Shown: positions 31,415-43,126 of the stretch, one piece after another | How the letters are laid out: every line of letters starts with the position of its first letter | How positions within the stretch are numbered: position 1 is the first letter of the stretch | Source: Adenanthera pavonina | Lineage: Eukaryota; Streptophyta; Magnoliopsida; Fabales; Fabaceae | DNA: 64,000 bases | Direction: 5' to 3' | NCBI GenBank assembly: GCA_026686845.1 | Contig: JAIVEN010000012.1 | Span: 1,800,501 to 1,864,500 of the forward strand | Notes under the pieces: model-generated | Database searches by the model: none | What the model was told of the DNA's origin: nothing | Seen by the model: only the letters and a program-made list of their open reading frames with translations | Made by a program: the position numbers and the translations under genes

Positions 31415-32568
31415 ATGGCTGGTAGACAATTTGATCTTAAAGCCTTATTAAAGACCTTCAATGATCGAATTGAGGAGGTGAATAAAAAATTGCATTGCAT
31501 TGAGTCTCCCTCTAAAACTAAAACAAGGCATGATCCAAAGGTAGCTCACACAAATGTTCTTAGCAACATCAAATCAAAGATCCCATTGTTCCATGGTTAG
31601 AAAGATCTTAGTGTTTACTTAGAGTGGGAAAGAAAAGCTGAACAAGTTTTTGCATGTTGCAACTATTCTGAGCTAGAGAAGGTTCAATGTGCTTAGCTTC
31701 GATTTAGTAAAAAAGTTGCTGCTTGGTGGAAACGGATTGAGTGCCGATGCACTATTAAAGGAGAGCCTTCTATTACAACATGTGAGATGAAAACGATTAT
31801 GAGGAAAATGTTTGCATCATCTTATTTAGATGAACACCCTCCCAAAGCTAAAAATGTTGTTGAACATTGTGAAGAGGTGCAAGTTTTGGTGGTTCAAGAT
31901 TCTTGTGATGCCTACTTGAAGGAAGTTAATCAAGTGGATGAAGAAGTTGCAATTTCAGCTGGTGATGATGAGACAAGATAATCCACTGCAGGTATTTCTA
32001 ACTCTCAAATCTCTTTTAGTGATAATATCTCGTGTGATAAGTCATTAGATTTGGTTAGTGTTGCAACTAGTGATGTTGAATGTGATGATGAGATTAAAAG
32101 TTAGCAACTTGTAATGGAGAAAATTGAGCTAGATGTTGTTAGTGTTGAGTTAGATGGTTTTAATTCTAGTTGCGCTTTTAATATGCAAATTGGAAATCTT
32201 GATGTCACATGCTTGGAAAATAATGAAGTTGGTTGTGCTTATGAAAATAACTATGATTGTGTGCAACTTTTAGAGGAACACAATGCTTTACATATTGCTA
32301 ATGATTTTATTGAAAATTCTATGGATAGTAGCATGCTAGTATCTAATTGTGTGATTCCCTTTGAAATTGGTTCTTATGATTGTATTGATGAGATTGAGCA
32401 TATTGACATGGTGATTGGAGATCTTGATTGTGTTGATTTGAATACACAAGTTAGAAACTGTTCTTTGGTTTTGGAAAAAGCCTTGAACCATTGTCATGTA
32501 ATCATTTGAATGAAATTTGGGAGAGAATGAGGAGTGAGCTTAGGAGGACAAATAAAAGAGAGAAAAAC
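31415..32568 (+). pseudogene. gag: F2 gag-like and ORF2 5' region
   Basis: ATG 31415 gives MAGRQFDLKALLKTFNDRIE to a stop at 31598. The frame resumes with VYLEWERKAEQVFACCNYS, another stop near 31694, then AAWWKRIE. Open pieces at 31787-31981 and 32114-32509 give the acidic region and IEHIDMVIGDLDCVDLNTQV. At least four lesions are visible. It ends in the Lys/Arg linker at the solo LTR-G. Confidence 0.8.
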
Positions 32569-33458
32569 TGATGGGAGACATGTTAGGAACCTGTCCTAAG
32601 AGCCTTCTTTGATATAAGGATCATGCAACTCAAGGAAAGATAAATTGAACACAAGAACAATGAAGAACAACAATGAACAAAAACAAAGTTGACTCGATGA
32701 AATAAGAAGACTGAACAAAATGTTGGTCGAAGGAAGTAGACTCCAAGAGAACCCGTCTCTTGAATCCTAACTCCGGGACGGCACAAGGATCACCACTCCT
32801 TGATAAGTCCTCATTCTTTCTGGCACTCAAGGATAAGCAACAAAGAACTCACTGACCAACAACAAAGTTGCTGAAAAGAAATTCATTCATTGATATTGTG
32901 TTTGTAAGAGTACAAGAGGTGCCTATTTATAGGCAAATATTAACCCACAAACCTAACCTTATTAAAGCTCATTAATACAAGAAGGAAACCCTAAGTCAAA
33001 AGGAGCATTTAATTCTAATTTTGAATTTGAAAAAGTTGGCTCCTCTTTAATGCATAAAGGAAAAATAAATCAGATTTATGATTGTATGTTCTTTATTCAA
33101 AAAGGAAACAAATTAACTAAAATAATCATTAAAAACGTCACTTTTAGTGAGCACATGAGAAGCACATGGATTTTAAGTGAATCCTCCTTGTTGGGCTTTC
33201 TCCAAGTTGGGTTCTTTGACTATAATTTGGCTCCACACTTTCAGCTTGCCTCTTTCTTTGTTTTGGGCCTCAAAATCATTGAAATACAATGGTTCCATGT
33301 TAATAATGTTTTGGATCACCCCATTCATGGCTTTTGTTCTAGCTCTAGTCATTGGTCCTCCAATGCCTTGAAGTGGGTCTTGAATTTGTCCGTGGTCCAT
33401 TATTGCTCTTAGCTTGCCCTCATCATCAAATGCTTCATGCCTCGATTGTACTCTATTA
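32569..33458 (-). repeat. Solo LTR-G-I (890 bp), inverted, TSD AAAAC
   Basis: Plus strand reads TGATGGGAGACATG...GTACTCTATTA, flanked by AAAAC at 32564-32568 and 33459-33463. Its own 5' terminus is TA instead of TG, a later substitution. It encodes a PMTR-type tail on its own strand (PLQGIGGPMTRARTKAMNGV, within 33508-33173). Confidence 0.93.
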
Positions 33459-33463
33459 AAAAC

Positions 33464-34221
33464 ATGAATGATAAGAATTGTAAGAGGCAAGCAAGTTTCT
33501 TCTTTCAAGGATATTAAATCAAAGATCCCACTGAATCATGGTGAGAAAGATGTTGATGTTTACTTGGAGTGGGAAAGAAAAGTTGATCAAGCATTTGAAT
33601 GTTGTAACTACTTTGAGTTGGAAAAGATGCAATGTGTATACCTTAGATTTAGTAAAAATGTTGCTGCTTGGTGGAAACGGATGGAGTACCGACACACTAT
33701 TAAAGGAGAACCTTCTACTTCAACATGGAGTGAGATGAAAACGGTTATGAGAAAAAAGTTTGCATCATCTCATTTGCATGAGCACCCTCCTGGAGCCAAG
33801 ATTGTTGATAAACATTGCAAAGAGGTTCAAGTTCTTTTGGCTCAAGATTCATGTGATTCCCTCTTGGGGAAAGAAGATCATGTGGAAGGTATCTCTTATT
33901 CTCAACCTCTAATGATGATATTTCTTGTGTTAGCGTAGATGATTTAAGATGTGCCGAACTTGAGAATCCCAATGAATTTAATGATGTTGATTGTGTTAAT
34001 GGGATTGATCATGATAGTTTGCTAAATCTTGAAAAAATTGAGCTAGATGTTGTTAGTATTGCATTAGATAGCTTTGATTCTAGTTGTGCTTTTTATAAGC
34101 AAATTGAAAATCTTGATGTAGCACAATTGGAAAACAACGAAGTTGCTTGTGCTTATAAGATTAATAGCCATGATTGTGTGCAACTTTTAGAGGAATATAA
34201 TGCTTTACATCTTGCTAATGA
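33464..34221 (+). pseudogene. gag: Second F gag-like segment, rearranged
   Basis: A short linker piece jumps near 33480 into the middle of a gag frame (SFKDIKSKIPL, KDVDVYLEWERKVDQAFECC, NVAAWWKRMEYR). It ends at 33938 and is followed by the acidic ORF2 region (34019-34221). Linker before gag is not a normal order, so two F copies, or a deletion/duplication, are joined here. Confidence 0.75.
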
Positions 34222-35083
34222 TGATAAGTGAACCCTTATGGAACCTGTCCAAAGAACCCACTTTTATATGTATGACACCTAGATTTTTGCTAAACAAAGA
34301 ACACAAAGACTAAACAGCAAAGAAAAGAATAAAGACGCAGGATAACAGAAGCAAAAGAAAGCCAAAAATAAAGAAATAAGATGGATAGATGTTGGTCTTG
34401 AGAAGTAGAACCCAAGAGAACCAGTCTCTTGAACCCTAGTTCCAGTGACACCACAAGGATTGACCAATTCCTTGATAAGTCATAGTATTCTCTCTAGCAC
34501 TCAAAGAATCGCAAGAGGAAACTCACAAAAGTCTTAAACTTTAATCATTCAAATCTTAAAAAAATGCACATGAAGGTTAGCCTTTAAATAGGCAAGGTAA
34601 AATCTAACCTAATAAGCCTAGAAACCCTAATTAATTTGGGCTCAAGTAGTCCTAATAGGATTAAGAGACTTTGGGCTCAAATAATACTTCTATTGGACCT
34701 AGAAAACTAATAAAATAAAGCCCTAAAATAAAATAACGAAAATCCATAAAAAATAGTAAAATAATACCTAAGCCCTTATAAATATGCCACCACATTAATG
34801 AAATTACATGTTTGACACATGGCATGTTTATTTACAAGTTGGGCTATCAAAAAGACTATTAATTAACCAATTGGGCTTTATTAGTCACTTATGTTTAGCC
34901 CATAATTAATAAAAATGAAATTAACAATAATTAAGCCCAATAATGCTTAAGTCACATACTATTTTAGTGAAGCACACGATCTTTTAAGTAAGCTCTTCCA
35001 ATGAGCTTCTTTTGGACTTGAATCTTTCCAATTAATAAGGCCTCCTACCATGTTCCTGAATTTGTCCAAGCCATCCTCTATCA
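34222..35083 (-). repeat. Solo LTR-A-II (862 bp), inverted, TSD AATGA
   Basis: Plus strand reads TGATAAGTGAACCC...CATCCTCTATCA, flanked by AATGA at 34217-34221 and 35084-35088. The undisrupted host codons (GCTAATGATTTTATTG) are seen at 32301. Confidence 0.93.
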
Positions 35084-36297
35084 AATGATTTGATTGAAAA
35101 TTCTTTGGATAGTAGCATACTGATTCCTAGTAGTGCTGATGATGTGATTTCATTAGAAATTGGTTCATATGATTACACTGATAAGATTGAGCATGTTGAC
35201 ATGGTGATTGGAAATTTTGATTGTGATGTTAATTTGATTAGACATGACAGCAATAGTTCTTTTGTATTAAAGACAACCCATGAATCATTTCCATGTAATC
35301 ATTTGTGTAAAAGTCATGAAAACTTGAAGAGTAAGCTAGAGTGGAAGAATAAGAGTAATAAGAGAGGAAATGTCCAGAAAATTGTTGTGAGTGCAAAAAT
35401 AGTGCGTGAAAAGAAGATTGAGAGAAGAGTGAAAAAGAGAAAGAAAAAGAGGAAAAAGAGAAAAGAAAGAGACTTTGAAGAAGATTGAGAGTAAAAGTAA
35501 GCTTGAAGTAGTTTGTACAAAACTCCTTCCTTCTTCATCTCATCTTGCTTGTGTGTCTTCATTGTATTTTCTACTTCCTTCTTATTATGTTTCTGATTTC
35601 TTTGAATTATGTCACCTATCTTTGTTACATGAGTCCATATTGCATGAGTCCCTTGTGAAAGAGATGCATTGTCATAATTTAGTGTCATATTCACCCATCA
35701 TTGATACATCATCTATTCCATCTCATGGTCATTGTGTTTTATTTCCTTTAGTTATTTCTTCTCCATCTTTGCTCTATCATTGTACATCATCTTTATGTGT
35801 CAAATCTATCCAGATTTTGAATTTAATGAATTATGTCCAAATCTGTCTAGATTTATTCCCACATAATGACTATATCCAGATTTCTTGAGTCTTTTTGTGT
35901 CATGTTTTGTCCTAATTTTGTCTTTCATGTTTTTCTTAACCCTTTGGTTTCATTTGAGTCTAGTTGTGTCAAGTTTGTGTTTAGTTATTTGTGACAGGAT
36001 ATTGGTGAAAATGATATGAAGAAAGATTCCAGATTTTCTTCACTAAAGCTTGAAAATGAAATTTTCGACCTTGGAGCAATGTTATGGTTGCAAAGGCTCA
36101 AACGGACATTTAAACAAGTTTGCAGCAAAGGGAGAGTGATTTCCTTGAAGTTCATGGACGGATTAAAGCAAAGATGCATCAATTAAGCTTAATGGTAAGT
36201 ATACTCCTTATTATCTATTTGATGCTTCTAATCGTTCCCTTTCCTTCTATGCAGATTATGGAGATTCGAGGACGAATCTTTTTGAGGAGGGAGGGAA
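35084..36297 (+). pseudogene. F2 ORF2 3' region
   Basis: Resumes after the TSD with LIENSLDSSILIPSS, IEHVDMVIGNFDCDVN and a Lys/Arg run to a stop near 35488. An overlapping frame from 35475 holds the accessory segment (KLLPSSSHLACVSSLYFLL) to 35888. A degenerate tail and the PPT (GAGGAGGGAGGGAA) end it. Confidence 0.75.
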
Positions 36298-37423
36298 TGA
36301 TAGAGAACGCTTGAGGCATGAAATGTTGAGGGTCCTTGGACAAATTGCAAAGCATAAAAACGAAGCTTCATCACTTGGAAATCAAGCTTGGGAGGCTAAA
36401 GTTCCATTGCAAGGCATAGATGATCCAGCCCAAGAAGTCCAAATAGCTTGATTATATTCTCTTCCTTGCAAGTTACAGATCCAAGCCCAAAGAGAGTCCA
36501 CTTAGAGGAGATTACTTAAGTGATCATGTGCCACTCATGTGATCAACTAAAAAGGAGTCTTCTTTATTCTATTTTTTTTAGATTTTTCATTTGTTTTTAT
36601 TATTAATTTTTCAAAAGTAAGGCCTATAGTAAAAGATTGTGTCTTGGATATTAAGTTTTAATTGTTTCCTAATTTTTAAAAAGATTTGAATCTAGGATTT
36701 TCTTTTCTTTTTAGCAACAAGGTGCCACCTTTAGGAGTGATTTACAAGAATATTTTGTTTCCTTTTTTATTTAGATTGTGGTGCTTCCTTTAGGATTAGA
36801 TCTGATTATTTTCTTTATTTTAATTATAATTTTCATTTTTTATTTTAGCCTAGGGCTTATTTCTTTATATAAGGAGCCACCTATGTACTTCTGAGAAAGA
36901 GAGATTAATAAGAATGAATTTCAGAACTTTTGTTCTTTTTTTGTGGGTTTTCTCTGTATCCCTTGTGTTCTTGAAAGGATTCTTAGACTTATCAAAGGAG
37001 TGATTTTCCTTTGTGGCGTCTCAAGGCTAGGGTTCTAATAGACTAATTCTCTTAGGGTCTTATCCCATTGACCAACACTTATATCCCTTTTAACTTTATC
37101 TATTTTCCTTCATTATTATTGTCTGGACGAGCTTGAATTTCAACATTAATTTCAACCCCCTTTTGTGTGAATTTTTGGATGATTTATGAGTCAATCTTAT
37201 AGCTTAGAATCTCAGCTTTCATCTCGTTTTGGAAGCATTCAAATCTGAGTTTTTGTTTGTGAGATACATCAAATTTAATAAAGTTGCGCAATTCCAGAAT
37301 TTCCAGTTCGTGTTTATCAATCTTCTTGCTATCAATGGCTTTGTGGTTGATTCTAGCCGATCCTAGGGTGACATCCAGATTGTAGAAGGTTCCTTGGACG
37401 GGTTCCAAGTGGGTCTTTCATCA
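36298..37423 (+). repeat. LTR-F, complete (1126 bp)
   Basis: TGATAGAGAACGC...GTGGGTCTTTCATCA after a PPT. TATA-like TTTATATAAG at 36864-36873. HP1 CAAAGGA/TCCTTTG (36993-37013); HP2 CTAATAGA/TCTCTTAG with one mismatch (37035-37055). Confidence 0.9.
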
Positions 37424-38762
37424 CAATTGCACTTTCTTTTCTAGCCATACTTAGAACCTGAAATGTGAGTAAAAACAAAAAGAAAAGAAATATGGACTTC
37501 ACAAATCATTCTCTCACGTGTTTCCACTAAAAAAATTTATTAGAACTCATGTATCACACAAAATGATTCACTTTTTTTCAATAATGTAAAACACTCTTGT
37601 CTTTTACCACTCTAGTTGCTCACCTACAGTGTTCTTAATCAATTCCAACAAATCAAAAAGGAGAAGTGTATATGATAAGTGGCAATCACAAAACTAAAGT
37701 CCCAAAATTCAAAGTCCTCAAAGAATCAGATTTTGGACCAACAATCAAGAAGGATAATAATATGCAGCAAGTTTGATTACAAAGAACATGTAATATGGTA
37801 TTCAAGAAGGTAAAAACGTGCATAAATATTGACCACTAGAAAGACAAAATGTGCAGCATGTTTTAATGGAAAGAAAAGGAAGGAAAATGCTAGGGATGAA
37901 TTTAGGAAAGTGGCATGACAATTATGGAAGGAAAGGAAAGCACAAAATTTGGACAAAACTAAGAATAAAGCAAGACAGACACAAACAACAATTTAGGAAA
38001 CTAAGAAAGGAAGAAAAAAGGAAATTAGAATCATAGAAGAAAATAGGAAACTAATGATTCAGAACAAAGAGAAATTAGGAAGTCAAGAAAGAAGTAAAAT
38101 AGGAAAATAGAATCTGAAAAGATTTGGAAAGTTTGAGTAAATAGGTAGCTTTTTGTGACTTGGAGGCTAAGAACTTCAAAATAGGCAACTTGCAATCCCA
38201 AACTTTCAAAATAGGAAACTTTAGATATTGAGAAAGCAATTAAAATCCAAGAGTGATTATAATTTGCAAATCAAGCACAAAATAAAATTTTAAAACAAAT
38301 TTGAAATTTTCAGCCACCAAACAAGATTCAAATTTTCCTCACATTTTTTTAACACTTTTTTTTTTCTTGAGCTCCTTTTTTTTTTGCTCTTCTTTCTTTT
38401 TGCAATAGCAACAAGTTCTTTTTTTCGAATTTTTTTCACCTTTTTTTTGAACTTCTAATCCACTAATCAGAATTTTGCACCTCTTTTTTTATTAATTTTT
38501 TAGCATGATTTTTTTTATTTTCTGCAAATACTCAACTGGAACACAATTTAAAAGAAAAAGATAAAAAGATAATCAAATCTAATCAATCGTAAAGAAGGCA
38601 CCACAATCTAAAAGAAAAAGAAAATAAAATATTCTTGCAAATCACTCATAAAGGTGACACTTTTTTGCTGAAAAGAAAAGGAACTTCTACCACTATTATT
38701 TTTCTCCCAATCTTCTTTTCATGCTCTCTTTTTCCACTTACAGCAATTTTTTGGACATTTCC
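37424..38762 (-). other. Inverted F leader with start of gag
   Basis: Read on the minus strand it is an F-type leader running from about 38760 to a gag start at about 37450, complementary to 21840-21905. It abuts the LTR-F end in opposite orientation. Poly-T and poly-A tracts (38350-38530) are low complexity. Only a spurious Lys-rich frame (37851-38036) occurs. No PBS at its outer end. Confidence 0.75.
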
Positions 38763-40464
38763 TGATAGAAGAAGGGCTAGGCATGACTTGTAAGAGTTTG
38801 AAGTGGAGCATGGAGAGCTTCGAAAACTTGATCAAGGTGCTAAATATAAAGCCCAAACTTAAGTGAGATCATCAACTCCAAAATACAAATTTCAAATCCA
38901 AGCCCAATTGGAGCCCATTGAAAGAGGTTACTTAAAATATCATGTGCTTCATTAAAAGAGCATGTGACTTGGATATTAATGGGCTAAATTAGTGTTAATT
39001 TCATCTTCATTAATTATGGGTTGAACATTGTTAATTAATAAAACCCTATCAGTTAAATAGTAGTCTTTTTATTTTAATAGCCCACTGATGGAGCACGAGC
39101 TAGGCTTATCAAAGGGGACGAGTTTCAAGAGCTTGGTGGACATGGAAGGCATGATCATGTGACTGAACAAGGAACCCAAGTATGGAACAAGAAAGATCCT
39201 TTGCAAGGAATGGGTGGGCCTATGACAAGAGCAAGGACTAAGGCAATGAAGCAAGCTCTCAATGGATTGAACAAGAGTCCATCTACTTAGCTCAATTGTC
39301 AGCTCAAAAGGCTTCAAGAGGCACGTTCGTCATGGCTAGTATGCTAGAAACTGATCCAAGCCCAACAAACAAGGCCCAAATAGAAGAACTCACTTAAAGG
39401 AGCATGTGCCAAGCTTGTGACCATTTAAGTAGTGTTCTTTTATTAAATAAATTAGCAATTTTCGTTTTTTTTATTACCTAATTCAGAAATAAGGTTTTGA
39501 CAATTAGTTTCCTATTTTGAATTTATTTGAGAGGATCTCTTTAGATTTGATTTTGTTTCCTATTTTTGGGCACCACTTATTCAGCATGTATCTAGTCTTA
39601 TTTTTGTGTAAGGTGGCGCCATTCTAAGAGATTTAGGATCTAAACTATTTTTAGCAAATTAGGCCTAAGGTTTTTGCTTTCTTTTTCTTTAACATTGTCA
39701 CTTTTGTACTAGCAAAATCATAGATGAATGAATAGTGCATTTTTTCACTAAAACTTTGTGAGTTTTCTTGTTCTCTTGGTGAGCTTGAGAGACTCTTTGG
39801 CATATCAAAGAGAGTGGTCTTCTTTTTGTGGTGTCTTTAGCTAAGGTTTCAAGAAACAAGTTTTCTTGGGGTCTTGCTTCTTGACCAATAACTTCTATTC
39901 TTCATATTCGTGCATTCTTCTATTTATCTTTTCTGTTTGTTTAACATGTTCTTGGTGTTTTGTTTGCTTCTCTTTGATCCTAGCACGATCCTTACGTTTC
40001 CCAATTCGATTGAAAGTTTGTGAGACAAGTTCTACATGGGTTTTTCATTACCCACCGTGTAAATAAACATGTCATGTGCCAAACATGTGATTTCATTAAT
40101 GTGTTTACATATTTATAAGGGCTTATGTATTATTTTTATTATTTTTTATCAATTTTCATTATTTTATTTTAGGGTTTTATTTTATTAGTTTTCTAGGTTC
40201 AATAGGAATATTATTTGAGCCCAAAGTCTCCTAATCCTATCAGAATTACTTGAGCCCAAATTAATTAGGTTTTGTAGGCTTATTAGGTTAAATTTTACCT
40301 TGCCTGTTTAAGGCTAACTTTTATGTGGGTTTTTCAGATTTGAATGATTAAAGTTTTAGACTTTTTGTGAATTTCTCTTGCGTTCTTTGAGTGCTATGAT
40401 GAAACTATGACTTATCAAGAAGTTAGTCAATCCTTGTGGCGTCACTTAAACTAGGGTTCAAGAG
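38763..40464 (+). repeat. LTR-A-I, split by solo LTR-H and 3' truncated
   Basis: TGATAGAAGAAGGGC... at 38763-39085 continues at 40051-40464, where an inverted LTR-G begins inside its R region after CTAGGGTTCAAGAG. The outer flanks show no duplication. Confidence 0.85.
39086..40050 (+). repeat. Solo LTR-H (965 bp), TSD CCCAC
   Basis: TGATGGAGCACGAGC...TTTTTCATTA, flanked by CCCAC at 39081-39085 and 40051-40055. The empty site (GATAGCCCACCTTG) is visible in other LTR-A copies. The PMTR-type frame is broken by a 12-bp loss and an early stop near 39290. Confidence 0.92.
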
Positions 40465-41171
40465 TGATGGGAGACACGTTAGGAACTCATCCTAAGAGTC
40501 TTCTTTGAGTTAAGGATCATACAATTCAAGGAAACATAAATTGAGCACAAGAACAATGAAGAACAATAATGAACAGAAACTGAAAAAAAATGGGAATAAT
40601 GAAAATAAGAAGACTGAAACAAAATGTTCGTTGAAGGAAGTAGACTCCAAGGGAACCCGTCTCTTTAATCCTAGCTCCGGGACGCCACAAGGATCACCAC
40701 TCCTTGATAAGTCATCATTTTTTCTGGCACTCAAGGATAAGCAAGAAAGAACTCACTGAACAACAACAAAGTTGCTGAAAAATTCATGTTGTGTTTTGCA
40801 AGAGTACAAGAGGTGCCTATTTATAGGAAAATATTAACCCACAAACTAACTCTAGTTCAGCCCACAAACCTAACCTTATTAATGCTCATTAATATAAAAA
40901 GGAAACCCTAAGCAAAAAGGAGCATTTAATTCTAATTTTGACTTTGAAAAGTTGGCTCTCCTCTTTAATGCAAAAAGGAAGAGAATATTCTGGAAAATCC
41001 TATTCCTAAATAAAGGGAGATCAAATCAGATCATTATATGCCTTTTATTCAAAAGGAAACAAATTGACTAAAATAATCCTAATAAAACTTATTAAAAACG
41101 TCATTTTTAGTGACCACATGAGAAGTACATGTATTTTAAGTGAATTCTCCATGTTGGGCCTTCTCCAATTC
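40465..41171 (-). repeat. LTR-G-I, inverted, 5' truncated
   Basis: Plus strand begins TGATGGGAGACACG and matches 46650 onward to about CTTCTCCAA at 41171, then joins the end of a G leader. The double hairpin is present (CAAGGA/TCCTTG type). Confidence 0.88.
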
Positions 41172-41238
41172 ACTAACATGAGATAGTGTGTGAGGTCCTT
41201 TCTTTGTCTCCTATTCACTAACATATTAGGTTTTAATC

Positions 41239-42860
41239 ATGGCTGGTGATGAACTTGATCTTAAAGTTTTAATGAGAGCTTTTAATGATCAAATCCAGAA
41301 GTGAATGTGAAATTAGATAGCATGCAAGTTTCTTCATGCAAAAAGGATATTAAATTGAACATCCCAAAATTTTGTGGAGATAATGATCCTGGTATGTACT
41401 TGGAGTGGGAAGGAAGAATTGAACAATGGTTTGAAGACTACCAGTACTCCGAGTCTGAGAAAGTGAAATTAGCTACTCTTCACTTGGAAGGAAAAGCCAA
41501 AATCTGGTGGGAACGATTTGAAAGAAAGCACCTTCGTGAAGACAAACAGTGTGATATTTGGAATAGCATGAAGCTCATTTTGAAGCAAAAGTATGCACCA
41601 TACCACTACTTCTATGAGTATCTTCCAACTTGTAGAAAAGAGCAAACTTTTAAGGTACAAATTTCAGTTCCAAGTTCTAGTGACTCTCATTTGGAGCAAA
41701 AAGATCAAATGGAGGAGATATCTTCCTCAACATCAACTACTCTCGAAGGTATTAATTCTCAAAATCCTTGTGTTGGTGATGTTTCTAATGAATTAGAGTA
41801 TGATGTTCTTGAGAATCCCAACGAGGAAATTGTTAATGATATTGTTGATGGGATTGGTCATGATCATTTACCACCATTAGTGGAGACAACTTTTCTAGAT
41901 GTTACTACTGGTAAGGCGATAGAGAATATTGTTGATATTGGTGTATTTGTTTCAAATGGTACTCACATTGTTAAGCCACTAGAAATTAGTTCTCATGTGT
42001 GTGATGAAGTGGAGCATGTTGATATGGTGCTTGGGCATTCATGGTTATTTAATGATAGTTATTCTTTTGAAGTAAAGAAAGCACATGAAACATGTTGTAT
42101 TCAATTCTATGAAAATCACAAGAAAATCAAAAGTGAGCTTGAAAGGAAAAATAAAAGTGAGAAGAATATGAGTGGTAAAAACAAGAGTGAAAAACAGGTG
42201 AGAAAAGGAAGAGTGCAGAAAAACGAAAAAAGAGGAAAACAAATGAGTAAAAAGAAACTTGAGAGAAGAATGAAAAAGAGAAAGAAAAAGAGAGAAAAGA
42301 GAAAAGAAAAAGAGAGTTTGAGAAAAAGTGAGAATAATGAGGCAAAATCAACTGTGAGTTGTTTGTGTAAAGGAAAGTTTAAGCTAGTTTCTTTCCAACT
42401 CCATCCTTCATATCTTCCATATGTTCCTTCTTTTCATCTTCTCCATCCTTCTTACTTTGTCTCTGATTTTTGTAATTTGTTTATTCCATCCTTGTGTTAT
42501 GAGTCATCAATTCCTCTTGAGTCAAACGTGAAAAAGAGTCAACTTGATCATTTACTGTTTTCTTTCTCTAATTTATTCATCTATGTCACTTCATTTCATT
42601 GTCATCAAAGTGTTCTACATTGTCAATCCATTTCTGAAGTAGTCTTTACTCATTTCATGTTTTATGTCTCTTGTGTGTCTCATAAGTTATGTGTCTTTTT
42701 GATTCTTTATTGGTCTCTTCCATCTCATTTTCATGAATCTTGTGTGTTCCATTTTCTATCCAGTAGCCCATTCTCTTCTTATTCCATCGAACTTTGTGAT
42801 ACTTTGTTTTCATCCATATGTATTCCTCTTGTGAGCTATGCTCCATCCATGTCTTGTTAA
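41239..42860 (+). CDS. G3 gag-accessory polyprotein (519 codons open from 41301)
   Basis: ATG 41239 gives MAGDELDLKVLMRAFNDQIQ but a one-base loss near 41300 ends that frame. From 41301 the coding frame is open for 519 codons. Order: gag (LNIPKFCGDNDPGMYLEWEG, KIWWERFERK), acidic Asn/Glu region, protease-end remnant (VEHVDMVLGHSWLFNDSYS), Lys/Arg linker (about residues 270-340), then the Ser/Phe/Cys-rich frame (SYFVSDFCNLFIPSLCYESS). Unlike A1 and A3 there is no stop between gag and the rest. No zinc knuckle or pol catalytic motif. It ends where a 22-bp deletion relative to G4 shifts the frame. Non-autonomous; function unknown. Confidence 0.65.
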
Positions 42861-43126
42861 ATCTTTCCAAATTTTGAACCTAGCAAATAATGGGAAAATC
42901 TGCCCGGCTTTCATCCCATATGTTTACTCTACAATCTCAATTTTCCTTGAGTCTTCTTGTGTCAAATTTGCCTCTAGTTCTTTGTTGCAGGTTATTAGTG
43001 TGGATGTTATGAAAGGAAAATCAAGTTCTTATGCACTAATGCATGACCACAAATCCTATGCACTTCAAACTAATGGTCATTACAAGATTTTTGATCGGGG
43101 AGATTGGTTTGGAATGCAAGAATGTT
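42861..43126 (+). pseudogene. G3 ORF2 tail fragment
   Basis: Continues in another frame (KSFQILNLANNGKICPAF, QTNGHYKIF), then stops at the junction with LTR-G. It contains the TTGTTGCAG|GTTATTAG sequence that recurs at this point in all families. Confidence 0.7.

Larger units (their letters stand above)
41172..43126 (+). mobile_element. G3: interior of a G element, truncated both sides
   Basis: Holds the last part of the leader, the gag start at 41239, a long ORF2 and part of the integrase-like tail. It ends at AATGT 43126, where an ATGT shared with LTR-G joins it to G4. Confidence 0.8.

Noticed and set aside
37851..38036. 61-codon Lys-rich frame
   Set aside because: It is the antisense of a U-rich F leader, with no start context or homologous frame elsewhere.
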